This document shows, in pieces, positions 38,347 through 46,713 of a DNA stretch of 64,000 bases; within the stretch, counting starts at the first letter, position 1, and each line of letters opens with the position of its first letter. The translations under genes were made by a program, and so were the position numbers. The stretch lies in assembly GCA_002478885.1 (NCBI GenBank), contig DLKC01000043.1, forward strand, positions 48,641-112,640, given 5' to 3'. This stretch comes from Chitinophagaceae bacterium UBA7600 (lineage in GTDB: Bacteria > Bacteroidota > Bacteroidia > Chitinophagales > Chitinophagaceae). The notes under the pieces were generated by a model. That model was not told the origin of the DNA. It saw nothing but the letters and a program-made list of their open reading frames with translations, and did not search any database.

Positions 38347-40467
38347 ATGAGCACAGCGACAATAAAATTTAAACATGTAAGCTACCTGTGGGATGAGGCG
38401 AAAGCTGCAGAACTGGCGGGCGATGAAGTAGCCTTACTGGTATACCGTTCGAATTTATTAGGTGCGGATTTGCGCCTGACAAATTATGGCGGTGGCAACA
38501 CATCGTGTAAAGCGTTGGCAAAAGATCCGTTGACGGGCAAAGAAACAGAAGTGATGTGGGTGAAAGGCAGCGGCGGCGATCTCGGCACTATGAAACGCAG
38601 CGGACTCGCTGCTTTGTATGTTGACAGGTTACGCAGCCTCAAAAATATTTACCGCGGCCTTGAGTTTGAAGATGAAATGGTAGAGCTGTTTAATCACTGC
38701 ATTTATGATCTTGCATCAAAAGCACCGTCGATCGATACACCGCTGCATGGCTTTCTTCCATTCAAACATATCGATCACCTGCACCCCGATGCTGCTATTG
38801 CCATTGCTGCAGCAAAAGATGGTGAGCGCATAACAAAGGAGTTGTTCAACGGAACAATCGGTTGGGTTAAATGGCAAAAGCCTGGATTTGAATTAGGCTT
38901 GATGCTCAGGCAATGTCTTGATGAAAATCCCGGCATTCGTGGCATTATGCTGGGATCACATGGATTGTTCACCTGGGGCGATACGGCATATGAGAGTTAT
39001 ATGAACACACTTGAGGTTATTGAGATATGCGCTCAATACCTCGAAGACAATTATGGAAAGAAAGGTCCTGTTTTCGGTGGACAAAAAATAGTGTCATTAC
39101 CAAAAGAAGATCGGCTCGCAAAGGCCGCGACACTGGCCCCGATATTGCGTGGCTTCTGCTCCTCCCAAACAAAAATGATCGGTCACTTTACAGATGATGA
39201 CCGCGTATTGCAATTCATCAATTCCAACGACCTCGGGCGGTTGGCGCCTTTGGGGACAAGCTGTCCCGATCACTTTTTGCGTACAAAGATTTCTCCGCTG
39301 GTATTAAATCTTTCAACACAGGAAGATGTTACGAACACCGCGGCCATCAAAGAAAAGATTGCTCCATTGTTTGAAGCATATCGCAAAATGTATGCAGACT
39401 ATTACAATAATTGCAAACATCCCAACAGTCCGGCCATGCGGGATGCAAACCCGGTAATTATTCTATATCCCGGTGTTGGTATGTTTTCATTTGCCAAAGA
39501 CAAACAAACAACAAGAGTAGCAAGTGAATTTTATATCAATGCCATCAATGTAATGCGGGGCGCAGAAGCCGTGAGTGAGTACACTTCGTTACCAAGACAG
39601 GAAGCATTCAACATAGAATACTGGCTGTTGGAAGAAGCGAAGTTGCAACGCATGCCCAGGCCTAAATCATTAAGCGGCCGTATCGCTTTAATTACCGGTA
39701 GTGCAGGCGGTATTGGTAAAGCCATAGCGAAAAAGTTTGCAGAAGAAGGCGCCTGCGTGATCATCAACGACATCAATGAAGAGCGCATGCAGGGTGCCAT
39801 GGAAGAATTTCAAAAGCAGTTTGGAAGGGATGCTGCAGCCTCAACATTGCTTAATGTTACAGACAGTGCGTCTATTGAAAAAGCATTTGTAAATGCAGCA
39901 CTTGCTTTTGGTGGTGTCGATATCGTGGTAAACAATGCCGGGATCAGCATTTCGAAACCTGTTGCCGATCATTCGATAGAAGACTGGGATAAACTGTATG
40001 ATATTTTGGTGAAAGGGCAGTTTCTTGTATCAAAGCTGGGCGTTGAAGTAATGCGTAAACAAGGGTTTGGCGGCGACATCATTAACATTGTTTCAAAGAA
40101 TAGCGTTGTCTCAGGCCCGAATAATGCAGGCTATGGTTCTGCAAAAGCGGCGCAGGCACACCTGTCACGTTTGCTCGCTGCGGAGCTTGGACCTGACAAG
40201 ATACGCGTAAACAGTGTCAACCCCGATGCGGTTATTGCAAATAGCAATATCTGGGCCGGCGGTTGGGCCGAAGGCCGTGCGAAAGCTTATGGCATCACCG
40301 TTGAAGAGTTGCCTGCTTATTATGCAAAACGCACATTGCTCAACGAGACGATTTTGCCTGAAGATATTGCCAACGCCTGTTATGCTTTCGTCGGTGGGCT
40401 GCTCAATAAGTCAACCGGCAACACATTAAATGTTGATGGCGGTGTGGCAATGGCCTTTTTGCGATAG
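38347..40467 (+). CDS. rhaEW: Bifunctional rhamnulose-1-phosphate aldolase / lactaldehyde dehydrogenase
   Basis: A 706-aa cytoplasmic fusion. Residues ~1-420 are a class II aldolase of the AraD/FucA type, with metal-site histidines in FKHIDHLHPDAA and a GSHGLFTWG segment. Residues ~435-706 are a short-chain dehydrogenase with the NAD-binding glycine motif TGSAGGIGKA, the NNAG motif and the catalytic Tyr-x3-Lys in GYGSAKAA. This fusion (RhaEW/YuxG type in Bacillus) splits L-rhamnulose-1-phosphate into dihydroxyacetone phosphate and L-lactaldehyde and oxidises the lactaldehyde to L-lactate. The next genes supply the mutarotase, isomerase and kinase, so pathway membership is strong. Confidence 0.93.
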   Translation: MSTATIKFKHVSYLWDEAKAAELAGDEVALLVYRSNLLGADLRLTNYGGGNTSCKALAKDPLTGKETEVMWVKGSGGDLGTMKRSGLAALYVDRLRSLKNIYRGLEFEDEMVELFNHCIYDLASKAPSIDTPLHGFLPFKHIDHLHPDAAIAIAAAKDGERITKELFNGTIGWVKWQKPGFELGLMLRQCLDENPGIRGIMLGSHGLFTWGDTAYESYMNTLEVIEICAQYLEDNYGKKGPVFGGQKIVSLPKEDRLAKAATLAPILRGFCSSQTKMIGHFTDDDRVLQFINSNDLGRLAPLGTSCPDHFLRTKISPLVLNLSTQEDVTNTAAIKEKIAPLFEAYRKMYADYYNNCKHPNSPAMRDANPVIILYPGVGMFSFAKDKQTTRVASEFYINAINVMRGAEAVSEYTSLPRQEAFNIEYWLLEEAKLQRMPRPKSLSGRIALITGSAGGIGKAIAKKFAEEGACVIINDINEERMQGAMEEFQKQFGRDAAASTLLNVTDSASIEKAFVNAALAFGGVDIVVNNAGISISKPVADHSIEDWDKLYDILVKGQFLVSKLGVEVMRKQGFGGDIINIVSKNSVVSGPNNAGYGSAKAAQAHLSRLLAAELGPDKIRVNSVNPDAVIANSNIWAGGWAEGRAKAYGITVEELPAYYAKRTLLNETILPEDIANACYAFVGGLLNKSTGNTLNVDGGVAMAFLR

Positions 40468-40510
40468 CATTTTTTTATGTAGTCAACATTAGTGCTTTAT
40501 GCATCGTTCC

Positions 40511-40529
40511 TTGCGTCGCACACTTGTAC
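40511..40529. repeat. Dispersed repeat family A, left arm
   Basis: TTGCGTCGCACACTTGTAC, perfect consensus, in the gap between rhaEW and rhaM. Confidence 0.88.
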
Positions 40530-40598
40530 TGCATAATGTCAAGCAGCAATTGTGTAAAGCACGATTCCTGTAGTTCAAAACCAAAAGTCAATAAACAT

Positions 40599-40913
40599 AT
40601 GCAGCGTGTCGCATTTAGAATGAAACTCTTTAAAGGGTGTGAGGCCGAATATAAAAAGCGCCACAACGAGATATGGCCCGAGCTGAAAGACTTACTGAAG
40701 CAGGCAGGAATAAAAGACTATTCCATCTTTTTAGACGAAGAGACAAACACGCTGTTTGGATATTTAACAATAACCAACAAAACAAAGCTGGATGAGTTGC
40801 CGGATGAGCCCATAATGAAAAAGTGGTGGGCATATATGAAAGACATTATGGAAACCAATGACGATCATTCACCTGTTAATATACCATTGAAAGAATTATT
40901 TTATCTGCCATAA
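40599..40913 (+). CDS. rhaM: L-rhamnose mutarotase
   Basis: The ATG at 40599 gives 104 aa, the usual family length; an upstream TTG frame would read through the repeat-A arm. The sequence follows RhaM: MQRVAFRMKLFKGCEAEYKKRH (in part), with the active-site His in RHNEIWPEL, Tyr in IKDYSIFLDEE, and Trp-Trp in MKKWWAYMKDIME. It interconverts alpha- and beta-L-rhamnopyranose so that the isomerase and transporter see the right anomer. The stop codon lies 4 nt before the rhaI start, so the two are translationally linked. Confidence 0.95.
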   Translation: MQRVAFRMKLFKGCEAEYKKRHNEIWPELKDLLKQAGIKDYSIFLDEETNTLFGYLTITNKTKLDELPDEPIMKKWWAYMKDIMETNDDHSPVNIPLKELFYLP

Positions 40914-40917
40914 AAAG

Positions 40918-42198
40918 ATGGATATGCAAATCGAAAAGATTAAAATAGAAGAACACAATCAAGAGCTGCTTAAAGCACATCAAAGAAAATTTGATTTTAT
41001 TGCTGCAGATGTAAAAGATGTGGATGAACTGCTGCAAAAGCTTATCGATTTCCAGGTGGCTATTCCAAGCTGGGCGCTCGGTACGGGCGGAACACGCTTT
41101 GCCCGTTTCGGCGGTGGCGGCGAACCACGCAACCTCGAAGAGAAGATTGAAGATATTGGTTTGCTGCATGCATTGAATAAAAGCAGCGGAGCCATCTCGT
41201 TACATATTCCGTGGGATATACCGGAAAATGCTTCGCACATAAAAGCGTTGGCTGCACAAAACGGTTTGAAGTTCGACGCCATGAATTCAAATACTTTCCA
41301 GGACCAGCCAGGCCAGGAATGGAGTTATAAGTTTGGAAGCATGCAGCATGTGAACAAGGCGGTGCGCAGGCAGGCTGTTGAGCACAATATTGAAGTAATC
41401 AGGCATGGCATTGAGCTGGGTTCAGAATCACTCACTGTGTGGCTGAGTGACGGCTCCTGTTTTCCCGGCCAGTTGAATTTCAGAAAGGCATTTCAACATA
41501 CGTTGGAGAGCCTGCAGGAAGTGTATGAGGCCCTGCCTGCAGATTGGAAAATGTTTGTAGAATATAAGGCATACGAGCCTAACTTTTATTCCACCACCGT
41601 AGGCGATTGGGGGCAGTCGCTGCTGTATGCGAACAAACTTGGCGATAAAGCTTACACATTGGTTGACCTTGGACATCATTTGCCTAACGCAAACATAGAG
41701 CAGATTGTTTCCCTGCTATTAATGGAAGGAAAGTTGGGTGGATTTCATTTCAACGATTCAAAGTATGGCGATGATGACCTTACCGTTGGCAGTATAAAAC
41801 CTTACCAGCTCTTTCTCATCTTTAATGAATTGATCGAAGGCATGGATGCCAAAGGCATGAACCATGCGACCAGTCTCGGCTGGATGATCGACGCCAGTCA
41901 TAATGTAAAAGACCCGCTGGAAGACCTGCTGCAATCTGTTGAGGCGATCATGGTCACGTATGCACAGGCGCTGTTGGTTGACAGGGCACAGCTTGCCGCG
42001 GCACAGGATAATAATGATGTGGTAACTGCACAGGAATTGTTGCAACAGGCTTTTCGTACCGATGTACGCCCATTGGTTGCAGAAGCCCGACGCCGGTGCG
42101 GTGCTGCACTTAATCCGCTGGGATTGTTCCGCAGTGAAAAAGTAAGGGAAAACCTCGTAAGGCAAAGAGGGTCGAAAACAGTTGCAACTGGCTTATAA
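40918..42198 (+). CDS. rhaI: L-rhamnose isomerase, RhaI type
   Basis: A 426-aa TIM-barrel isomerase of the Pseudomonas-type RhaI family, unrelated in sequence detail to E. coli RhaA. Landmarks are IPSWALGTGGTRFARFGGGGEP (quoted in part), the metal-ligand Glu in FVEYKAYEPNFYS, Asp-His in LVDLGHHLPNANIE, and Asp/His in GGFHFNDSKYGDDDL. It converts L-rhamnose to L-rhamnulose with a divalent metal. Two start codons occur close together (40918 and 40924); the first leaves only 4 nt after rhaM. The rhamnulokinase gene follows across a repeat copy. Confidence 0.94.
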   Translation: MDMQIEKIKIEEHNQELLKAHQRKFDFIAADVKDVDELLQKLIDFQVAIPSWALGTGGTRFARFGGGGEPRNLEEKIEDIGLLHALNKSSGAISLHIPWDIPENASHIKALAAQNGLKFDAMNSNTFQDQPGQEWSYKFGSMQHVNKAVRRQAVEHNIEVIRHGIELGSESLTVWLSDGSCFPGQLNFRKAFQHTLESLQEVYEALPADWKMFVEYKAYEPNFYSTTVGDWGQSLLYANKLGDKAYTLVDLGHHLPNANIEQIVSLLLMEGKLGGFHFNDSKYGDDDLTVGSIKPYQLFLIFNELIEGMDAKGMNHATSLGWMIDASHNVKDPLEDLLQSVEAIMVTYAQALLVDRAQLAAAQDNNDVVTAQELLQQAFRTDVRPLVAEARRRCGAALNPLGLFRSEKVRENLVRQRGSKTVATGL

Positions 42199-42252
42199 TT
42201 AATTTGATAACTTGCAGGAGAAAGGTAGGTTGGAAAGAAGCGCTGAACGTTG

Positions 42253-42292
42253 ATAGTACGAACCCGAATCGTTACTCCCCGAATAGGCGCAT
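42253..42292. repeat. Long-form right arm of repeat family A
   Basis: TAGTACGAACCCGAATCGTT then ACTCCCCGAATAGGCGCATC: a diverged copy of the long form between rhaI and rhaB. Bases just after it (ATTATAGTAGTAAAATAGACCGG) match the extended right flank of the family. Confidence 0.65.
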
Positions 42293-42329
42293 CAGAAGCA
42301 TTATAGTAGTAAAATAGACCGGACGATAT

Positions 42330-43700
42330 ATGCCTAAACTTCCTGTCGCCGCCATCTTTGATGTTGGCAAAACCAATAAAAAGCTCTTGCTGTTCAATGA
42401 ACAGTATGAAGTTGTTCATGAAGCCATCCGGCAAATACCCGAGACAACTGATGAAGATGGATTTGCATGTGAAGATGTGCATGCGCTTACGCAATGGGTG
42501 CAAACATCCTTTTACGCTGCTGCAAATGATGAACGTTTTGAGATCAAAGCGGTGAATTTTTCCGGCTATGGCGCAAGTTTCGTTTACCTGGATAAGCATG
42601 ACCGTGTTATTCCGCCCCTGTATAATTACCTGAAACTTTATCCTGAAAACCTGCGGTCGCAATTCTATCAAAAGTATGGCGGCGAAAGCCTTTTCTCGAA
42701 GCAGACCGCTTCACCGATGCTCGGAAATCTCAATTCGGGCATGCAGCTATACAGGATGAAATACGAGCAGCCGGAAACTTTTTCCAGCATTGCCTTTGCG
42801 CTGCACCTGCCGCAATATTTAAGCTTCATCCTTACTGGTAAATCAACGACAGATATTACCAGCATTGGCTGTCATACCAACCTGTGGAATTTTGAAGCAG
42901 CAACTTATCATCATTGGGTGGTTGATGAAGGAATTGACCGCCTGTTTGCGCCACTGCTTCCTTATGATACCACAGTGCCTTTTGTGTTTGATGGGAAGGA
43001 ATATGTTTCAGGTATTGGTTTGCACGACAGTTCGGCTGCGCTTATCCCTTACCTGTCTGCAGGCAGTGAGCCGTTTTTATTACTTTCTACCGGGACATGG
43101 TGCATAAGCCTGAACCCTTTTAACCATGCAGCACTGAGCGACCGGGAACTCCACAATGATTGCCTCTGTTATTTATCGTATAAAGGTAAACCGGTAAAAG
43201 CAGCGCGTTTGTTTTCGGGCCACGAACATGAGCAGCAGGTAAAAAGGCTCGCTGATCATTTCCAGAAGCCCATCGATTATTTCACGACCCTGGCCTATGA
43301 TAAAGCTATCGCCAGCCATTTGATTCCCTCCGATCCGCTGCCTGCCGCCGCAAAGTCAGGATTGCTTCAATCACATTTTGCCGGGCGCAGTATTCATTTA
43401 TTTGGCCGTTACGAAAATGCCTATCACCAGCTGATGAGTGATATTGTCGCATTGCAGGTTTTCTCTGCCGGCTTAATACTCAATGATTCTCCTGTGAAAA
43501 AGATCTTTGTGGATGGGGGCTTCAGCAAGAACAATATTTACATGTCGCTGCTCGCAGCTGCTTTCCCCGATGTTGAAGTGTATGCTGCAACGGTAGCGCA
43601 GGCATCGGCGTTGGGTGCTGCATTGGCTATTCACAACAGTTGGAACAGCCAGCCACTGGTAGCTGACCTGATCAGTTTAAAGCGATTTGGTGCAGCATAG
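42330..43700 (+). CDS. rhaB: L-rhamnulokinase-type FGGY carbohydrate kinase
   Basis: A 456-aa FGGY-family sugar kinase. It has the N-terminal ATPase-fold strand AAIFDVGKTNKK, NFSGYGASFVYLD, a catalytic-base region GIGLHDSSAALIPY, the nucleotide-phosphate loop LLSTGTWCISLNPF and the C-terminal GGFSKN segment. It should phosphorylate L-rhamnulose to rhamnulose-1-phosphate, the substrate of RhaEW; this is inferred from its place directly after rhaI. The sequence belongs to a divergent branch rather than the E. coli RhaB type. No membrane features are present. Confidence 0.88.
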   Translation: MPKLPVAAIFDVGKTNKKLLLFNEQYEVVHEAIRQIPETTDEDGFACEDVHALTQWVQTSFYAAANDERFEIKAVNFSGYGASFVYLDKHDRVIPPLYNYLKLYPENLRSQFYQKYGGESLFSKQTASPMLGNLNSGMQLYRMKYEQPETFSSIAFALHLPQYLSFILTGKSTTDITSIGCHTNLWNFEAATYHHWVVDEGIDRLFAPLLPYDTTVPFVFDGKEYVSGIGLHDSSAALIPYLSAGSEPFLLLSTGTWCISLNPFNHAALSDRELHNDCLCYLSYKGKPVKAARLFSGHEHEQQVKRLADHFQKPIDYFTTLAYDKAIASHLIPSDPLPAAAKSGLLQSHFAGRSIHLFGRYENAYHQLMSDIVALQVFSAGLILNDSPVKKIFVDGGFSKNNIYMSLLAAAFPDVEVYAATVAQASALGAALAIHNSWNSQPLVADLISLKRFGAA

Positions 43701-43805
43701 CCATATCTCTGGCATCAAATATTTTCGTCTCCTTTAAAAGAATATGAGTAGATTTATCTGCTCAATCTAAGTCATCATTCATTTTGTCACTACAAAAATT
43801 AAGTT

Positions 43806-44183
43806 ATGAAAAAGACGCTTATTGGTTTTTCCCGGCTTGCCACCCTGTTTGCATTCTTTATGCTGGTTTTTTCCTTTGCCTCCACTGCACAGGACAATAA
43901 ATCAATTACCGGAGAAGTGCTTGATATGAATTGCTACATTGGTCATGGAGCCCATGGCGATGATCATATGTCTTGCGCAACAGCGTGTATCAAAGGTGGT
44001 GCCCCGATGGGATTGCTTACCAGTGATGGAAAAGTTTACCTGTTGGTAGCCGATCATTCCAAAAAGGATGTGTACGAAGAAGTGAAAAAATATGCAGGCG
44101 GACAGGTGACCATTACCGGCGCAGTTTCTGAAAAAGATGGCATCAAAGGCATCGTGGTTACAGAAGTGAAAGCAAAGAGCTGA
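43806..44183 (+). CDS. Small secreted Cys/His-rich protein of unknown function
   Basis: A 125-aa protein with a signal peptide at residues 1-29 (ending STAQ). The mature part starts with a beta-strand pair (ITGEVLDMNCYIG) and continues with a tight cluster of possible ligands: Cys43, His47, His50, His54, Cys57 and Cys61 in NCYIGHGAHGDDHMSCATAC. It ends in an OB-like strand set (GQVTITGAVSEKDGIKGIVVTEV). The cluster could bind a metal or heme or form a disulfide. I do not recognise a named family. It lies just after rhaB but has its own terminator, so a link to rhamnose use is not shown. Confidence 0.75.
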   Translation: MKKTLIGFSRLATLFAFFMLVFSFASTAQDNKSITGEVLDMNCYIGHGAHGDDHMSCATACIKGGAPMGLLTSDGKVYLLVADHSKKDVYEEVKKYAGGQVTITGAVSEKDGIKGIVVTEVKAKS

Positions 44184-44213
44184 TAAGCTTCAAACCCCGA
44201 AATCTTCTTATAT

Positions 44214-44243
44214 AAAAGCTGCAATAAATGCGGCTTTTTATTT
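44214..44243 (+). terminator. Rho-independent terminator after the small Cys/His-rich gene
   Basis: AAAAGC-T-GCA / ATAAA / TGC-G-GCTTTT stem followed by TTATTT, about 30 nt after the stop codon. One mismatch interrupts the stem. Confidence 0.75.
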
Positions 44244-44260
44244 GCCCGGCATTGATAAGG

Positions 44261-44280
44261 CGTTGAAGTGTGCGACGCAA
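44261..44280. repeat. Dispersed repeat family A, right arm
   Basis: CGTTGAAGTGTGCGACGCAA matches the right arm core. It starts about 18 bp beyond the terminator. Confidence 0.8.
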
Positions 44281-44373
44281 GGAACGGCGCCCGGAGCGTT
44301 GAAGCAGGGCACACAAAGAAAATATTCACAGACGCCATTTATACACTTACTACATTCACCCAAAAAAATAACG

Positions 44374-45255
44374 ATGAAACAATTTGCCTTTTTACTTTTA
44401 GCCGCCTCTTTAATTTTCGCAGCCTGCAACAATGGCCAGCAGGCAACTGCCGCGGCCGACACTTCTTCGACCACTGTGACTGTTGACCCCGCGAAAGATT
44501 GGAGGTTTGGTATTGCGTTATGGACATTCCATACCGTAAACTTCCCATTGTCGCTCGACAAAGTTGATTCCGCTAAACTCACGTATATCGAGCCCAATAC
44601 TTTTCACAGTGCGGGGCCTGAATTTAAAGACAGCATTATTGGCCAGCTTTCAATGGAAGGCATTGCAAAGCTAAAGGACATGATCGCCGCAAAAGGGTTG
44701 AAGGTCGAATCTGTTTATATTGTCGGCGATTCAACGCTTGCCTCGTGGGTACACCAGTTTGATATTGCCAAAGCGCTCGGCGTGCAGTTTGTAACAACGG
44801 AGCCACCACTGAATATGTGGAACAGCATCGACAGCCTTGCCGGCGCATACGGCATCAAGGTTGCCATTCATGAGCATTGGAAAGGCTTCAGCCATTACTG
44901 GAATACCGATACCACTTTAATGGCATTGCAGGGCCATCCCAACTTTGCCGTGTGTGCCGATCTTGGCCATTGGCCCAAGAGTGGTGTTGATCCATTGGAT
45001 GCGGTTAAAAAGCTTAGCGGCCACATAATCGCGGTGCACCTGAAAGATATCGCTGGCTATAATGATCCCACGATGAAAGATGTGGTTGTAGGTACCGGTG
45101 TGGTAAAGTTTCCCGAGATTTTTGCTGAGTTGAAGAAGCAGAACTTTAACGGCCACATTTACATTGAAAGAGATTCTGTGGAGCCTACCGGTAATCTTTC
45201 TTCTGTGCTGCAGGAGGTAAAATATTATAACGACCAGGTGTCGAAAATACCATAG
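44374..45255 (+). CDS. Lipoprotein of the xylose-isomerase-like TIM-barrel family
   Basis: The ATG at 44374 gives 293 aa with a lipoprotein signal (MKQFAFLLLAASLIFAAC, lipobox FAAC); upstream in-frame starts would cover the repeat. The mature domain is a sugar phosphate isomerase/epimerase (AP-endonuclease-2 fold) barrel. Its metal-site candidates are in YIEPNTF, VTTEPPL, IHEHWKG, ADLGHWPK, VHLKDI and IYIERDS. Its location outside the cytoplasm argues against a phosphorylated substrate; oxidised or free sugars are more likely. A terminator follows directly. The activity is unproven. Confidence 0.87.
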   Translation: MKQFAFLLLAASLIFAACNNGQQATAAADTSSTTVTVDPAKDWRFGIALWTFHTVNFPLSLDKVDSAKLTYIEPNTFHSAGPEFKDSIIGQLSMEGIAKLKDMIAAKGLKVESVYIVGDSTLASWVHQFDIAKALGVQFVTTEPPLNMWNSIDSLAGAYGIKVAIHEHWKGFSHYWNTDTTLMALQGHPNFAVCADLGHWPKSGVDPLDAVKKLSGHIIAVHLKDIAGYNDPTMKDVVVGTGVVKFPEIFAELKKQNFNGHIYIERDSVEPTGNLSSVLQEVKYYNDQVSKIP

Positions 45256-45275
45256 TCAAATTGTTCAAGATCAGG

Positions 45276-45304
45276 GCCCGCATCAGCATGCGGGCTTTTT
45301 TGTT
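45276..45304 (+). terminator. Rho-independent terminator of the TIM-barrel lipoprotein gene
   Basis: Perfect 8-bp stem GCCCGCAT / ATGCGGGC with loop CAGC and a TTTTTTGTT tail, 21 nt after the stop codon. Confidence 0.92.
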
Positions 45305-45340
45305 TTATGGGCCCGACGTAAGTACAGGGGGGCAGCTTCC

Positions 45341-45360
45341 GTTGCGTCGCACACTTGTGC
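45341..45360. repeat. Dispersed repeat family A, left arm
   Basis: GTTGCGTCGCACACTTGTGC, one change from consensus, between two convergent genes and about 37 bp after the terminator. Confidence 0.85.
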
Positions 45361-45385
45361 TGCAACAACCCGGGGGGCGCTGCTG

Positions 45386-46180
45386 TTAATTGCTGGTATA
45401 TAATTCCGGCTTAAATCTCCCGGCCAGTTTACCGGTTGCCTGCGTGGTGTCTATATCTGCAACAACAACAACCGCCTTGCCATAATCCTGGTAAGCAATA
45501 CAACTGCCGTCAGGGGCAATGATGGAAGAGGCGGATTCCTGGAATTTGGTGGCATAGTTGGCGCTGGCGAAGTAAATCGTGTTTTCCAGGGAACGCATCA
45601 TCATTGCCTGTTCGTAATAAGGATTTTTGTTGCTCCTGTACTCGGTAAGCTGCACGCCAATGGTATTGCTGCCGCTAAAATGCGGATGAAAAACGATGGC
45701 AGCGCCGTTTCTTGCTGCCCATCTTACAGACTCAGGGTAACGAAAGCCCTCATGGCAAATGGTGATGCCAAACTTTACCCCATCAATTTCAAAAAGCCTG
45801 CGCTTTGTGCCGGCCTGCCAGGTATTGTCTTCCGACGGATCTAACTGGTTTTTTGATTGGTAGCCTAAAACTGTTCCATCCGGAGCAATAACCTGTGCAA
45901 CATTCAGGAACTTATCCTCATCAAACCAGTCCATCGGCAGTATAACCGCGATATGATATTTTTTTGCAACATCGCATGCCTGTTGCAACGCAGCCTCCAT
46001 GTTTTCTTTTGTTGATCTCTCTATATTGAATTCTGCAGATGGATAACCGGGTATATAAGATTCAGGAAAGCAGATGATCCTTGCCTGTTGCGCTGCCGCA
46101 GTTTTTACCAACTCTTCCAGTTGAGACAAGCCGTTTTGGATTGAGGTCGGGAACAGGGGTGATGCAATAGCTATTTTCAT
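45386..46180 (-). CDS. Carbon-nitrogen hydrolase (nitrilase superfamily)
   Basis: The start at 46180 gives 264 aa beginning MKIAIASPLFPTS, the normal beta-strand start of this superfamily; 15 extra residues from an upstream ATG look spurious. The Glu-Lys-Cys triad is visible as Glu40 in FPESYIPGYP, Lys110 in YQSKNQLDP and Cys142 in ITICHEGFRYPE. It should cleave an amide or nitrile C-N bond in the cytoplasm. The branch and substrate (amidase, carbamoylase or other) cannot be fixed from motifs. It stands alone and is convergent with the preceding plus-strand gene. Confidence 0.9.
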   Translation of the reverse strand: MKIAIASPLFPTSIQNGLSQLEELVKTAAAQQARIICFPESYIPGYPSAEFNIERSTKENMEAALQQACDVAKKYHIAVILPMDWFDEDKFLNVAQVIAPDGTVLGYQSKNQLDPSEDNTWQAGTKRRLFEIDGVKFGITICHEGFRYPESVRWAARNGAAIVFHPHFSGSNTIGVQLTEYRSNKNPYYEQAMMMRSLENTIYFASANYATKFQESASSIIAPDGSCIAYQDYGKAVVVVADIDTTQATGKLAGRFKPELYTSN

Positions 46181-46281
46181 GCGCAAGGAATTATCGGATG
46201 AAGATAAGTTAGATTTTTGTTGCAATGCCTGTTAGAGCAGTCCGGTCAACAACATTCCCGGTGTTATTATTATCGTGCTGG

Positions 46282-46539
46282 TCATTCCTCCGGCGCAGCA
46301 CTCAAGAGCTCGAAATCGAATATGCCCTTTATTTGTTTGTTGAGAAATGTCCCCTTACTTTTTGCCTTGGTGAAGCCGGTGTACACGTGTAAGGGCACAT
46401 CGAGGTATTGGTAAACCGCCCCTGAAGTATAAACGATTTTCAGAATGTTGTTTACGGCATCGTATCTGAATGATTGAACAACAGTAGAAGGCAAAGTCCG
46501 GTGTTTGTTGTTTTGCACACAAATGTTATGCCTTAGCAT
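46282..46539 (-). CDS. KTSC-domain small protein
   Basis: An 85-aa protein. The core STVVQSFRYDAVNNILKIVY followed by GAVYQYLDVP, then FTKAKSKGTFLNKQIKGIF, matches the KTSC domain (S..v...Yd....L.i.F..G.vY.Y..VP...A.SkG..Fn..I). The domain is found alone or fused to lysyl-tRNA synthetases, nucleases and other proteins, and its function is unknown. The gene lies 101 bp upstream of the nitrilase gene on the same strand. A long-form repeat copy sits directly upstream of its start. Confidence 0.8.
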   Translation of the reverse strand: MLRHNICVQNNKHRTLPSTVVQSFRYDAVNNILKIVYTSGAVYQYLDVPLHVYTGFTKAKSKGTFLNKQIKGIFDFELLSAAPEE

Positions 46540-46546
46540 TTGGTGC

Positions 46547-46580
46547 CATCCCGAATCGTTGCTCCGCGGACGGGCGCATG
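46547..46580. repeat. Long-form repeat insert (family A variant)
   Basis: CATCCCGAATCGTTGCTCCG then CGGACGGGCGCATG, matching the inserted-hairpin part of the long form. It is followed by GATGCTATTGATACTTTAGCCGGG, similar to other right flanks. Confidence 0.65.
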
Positions 46581-46713
46581 AGGTGATGCTATTGATACTT
46601 TAGCCGGGATAAAAACAAATGGCAGACAAAGACTTTTTACCGTTAATGTCATTTTCCGGTACGGGCATTAAAAACGGGCATAATATTTAATGCGGTATTT
46701 GTAAAGCAAACGC

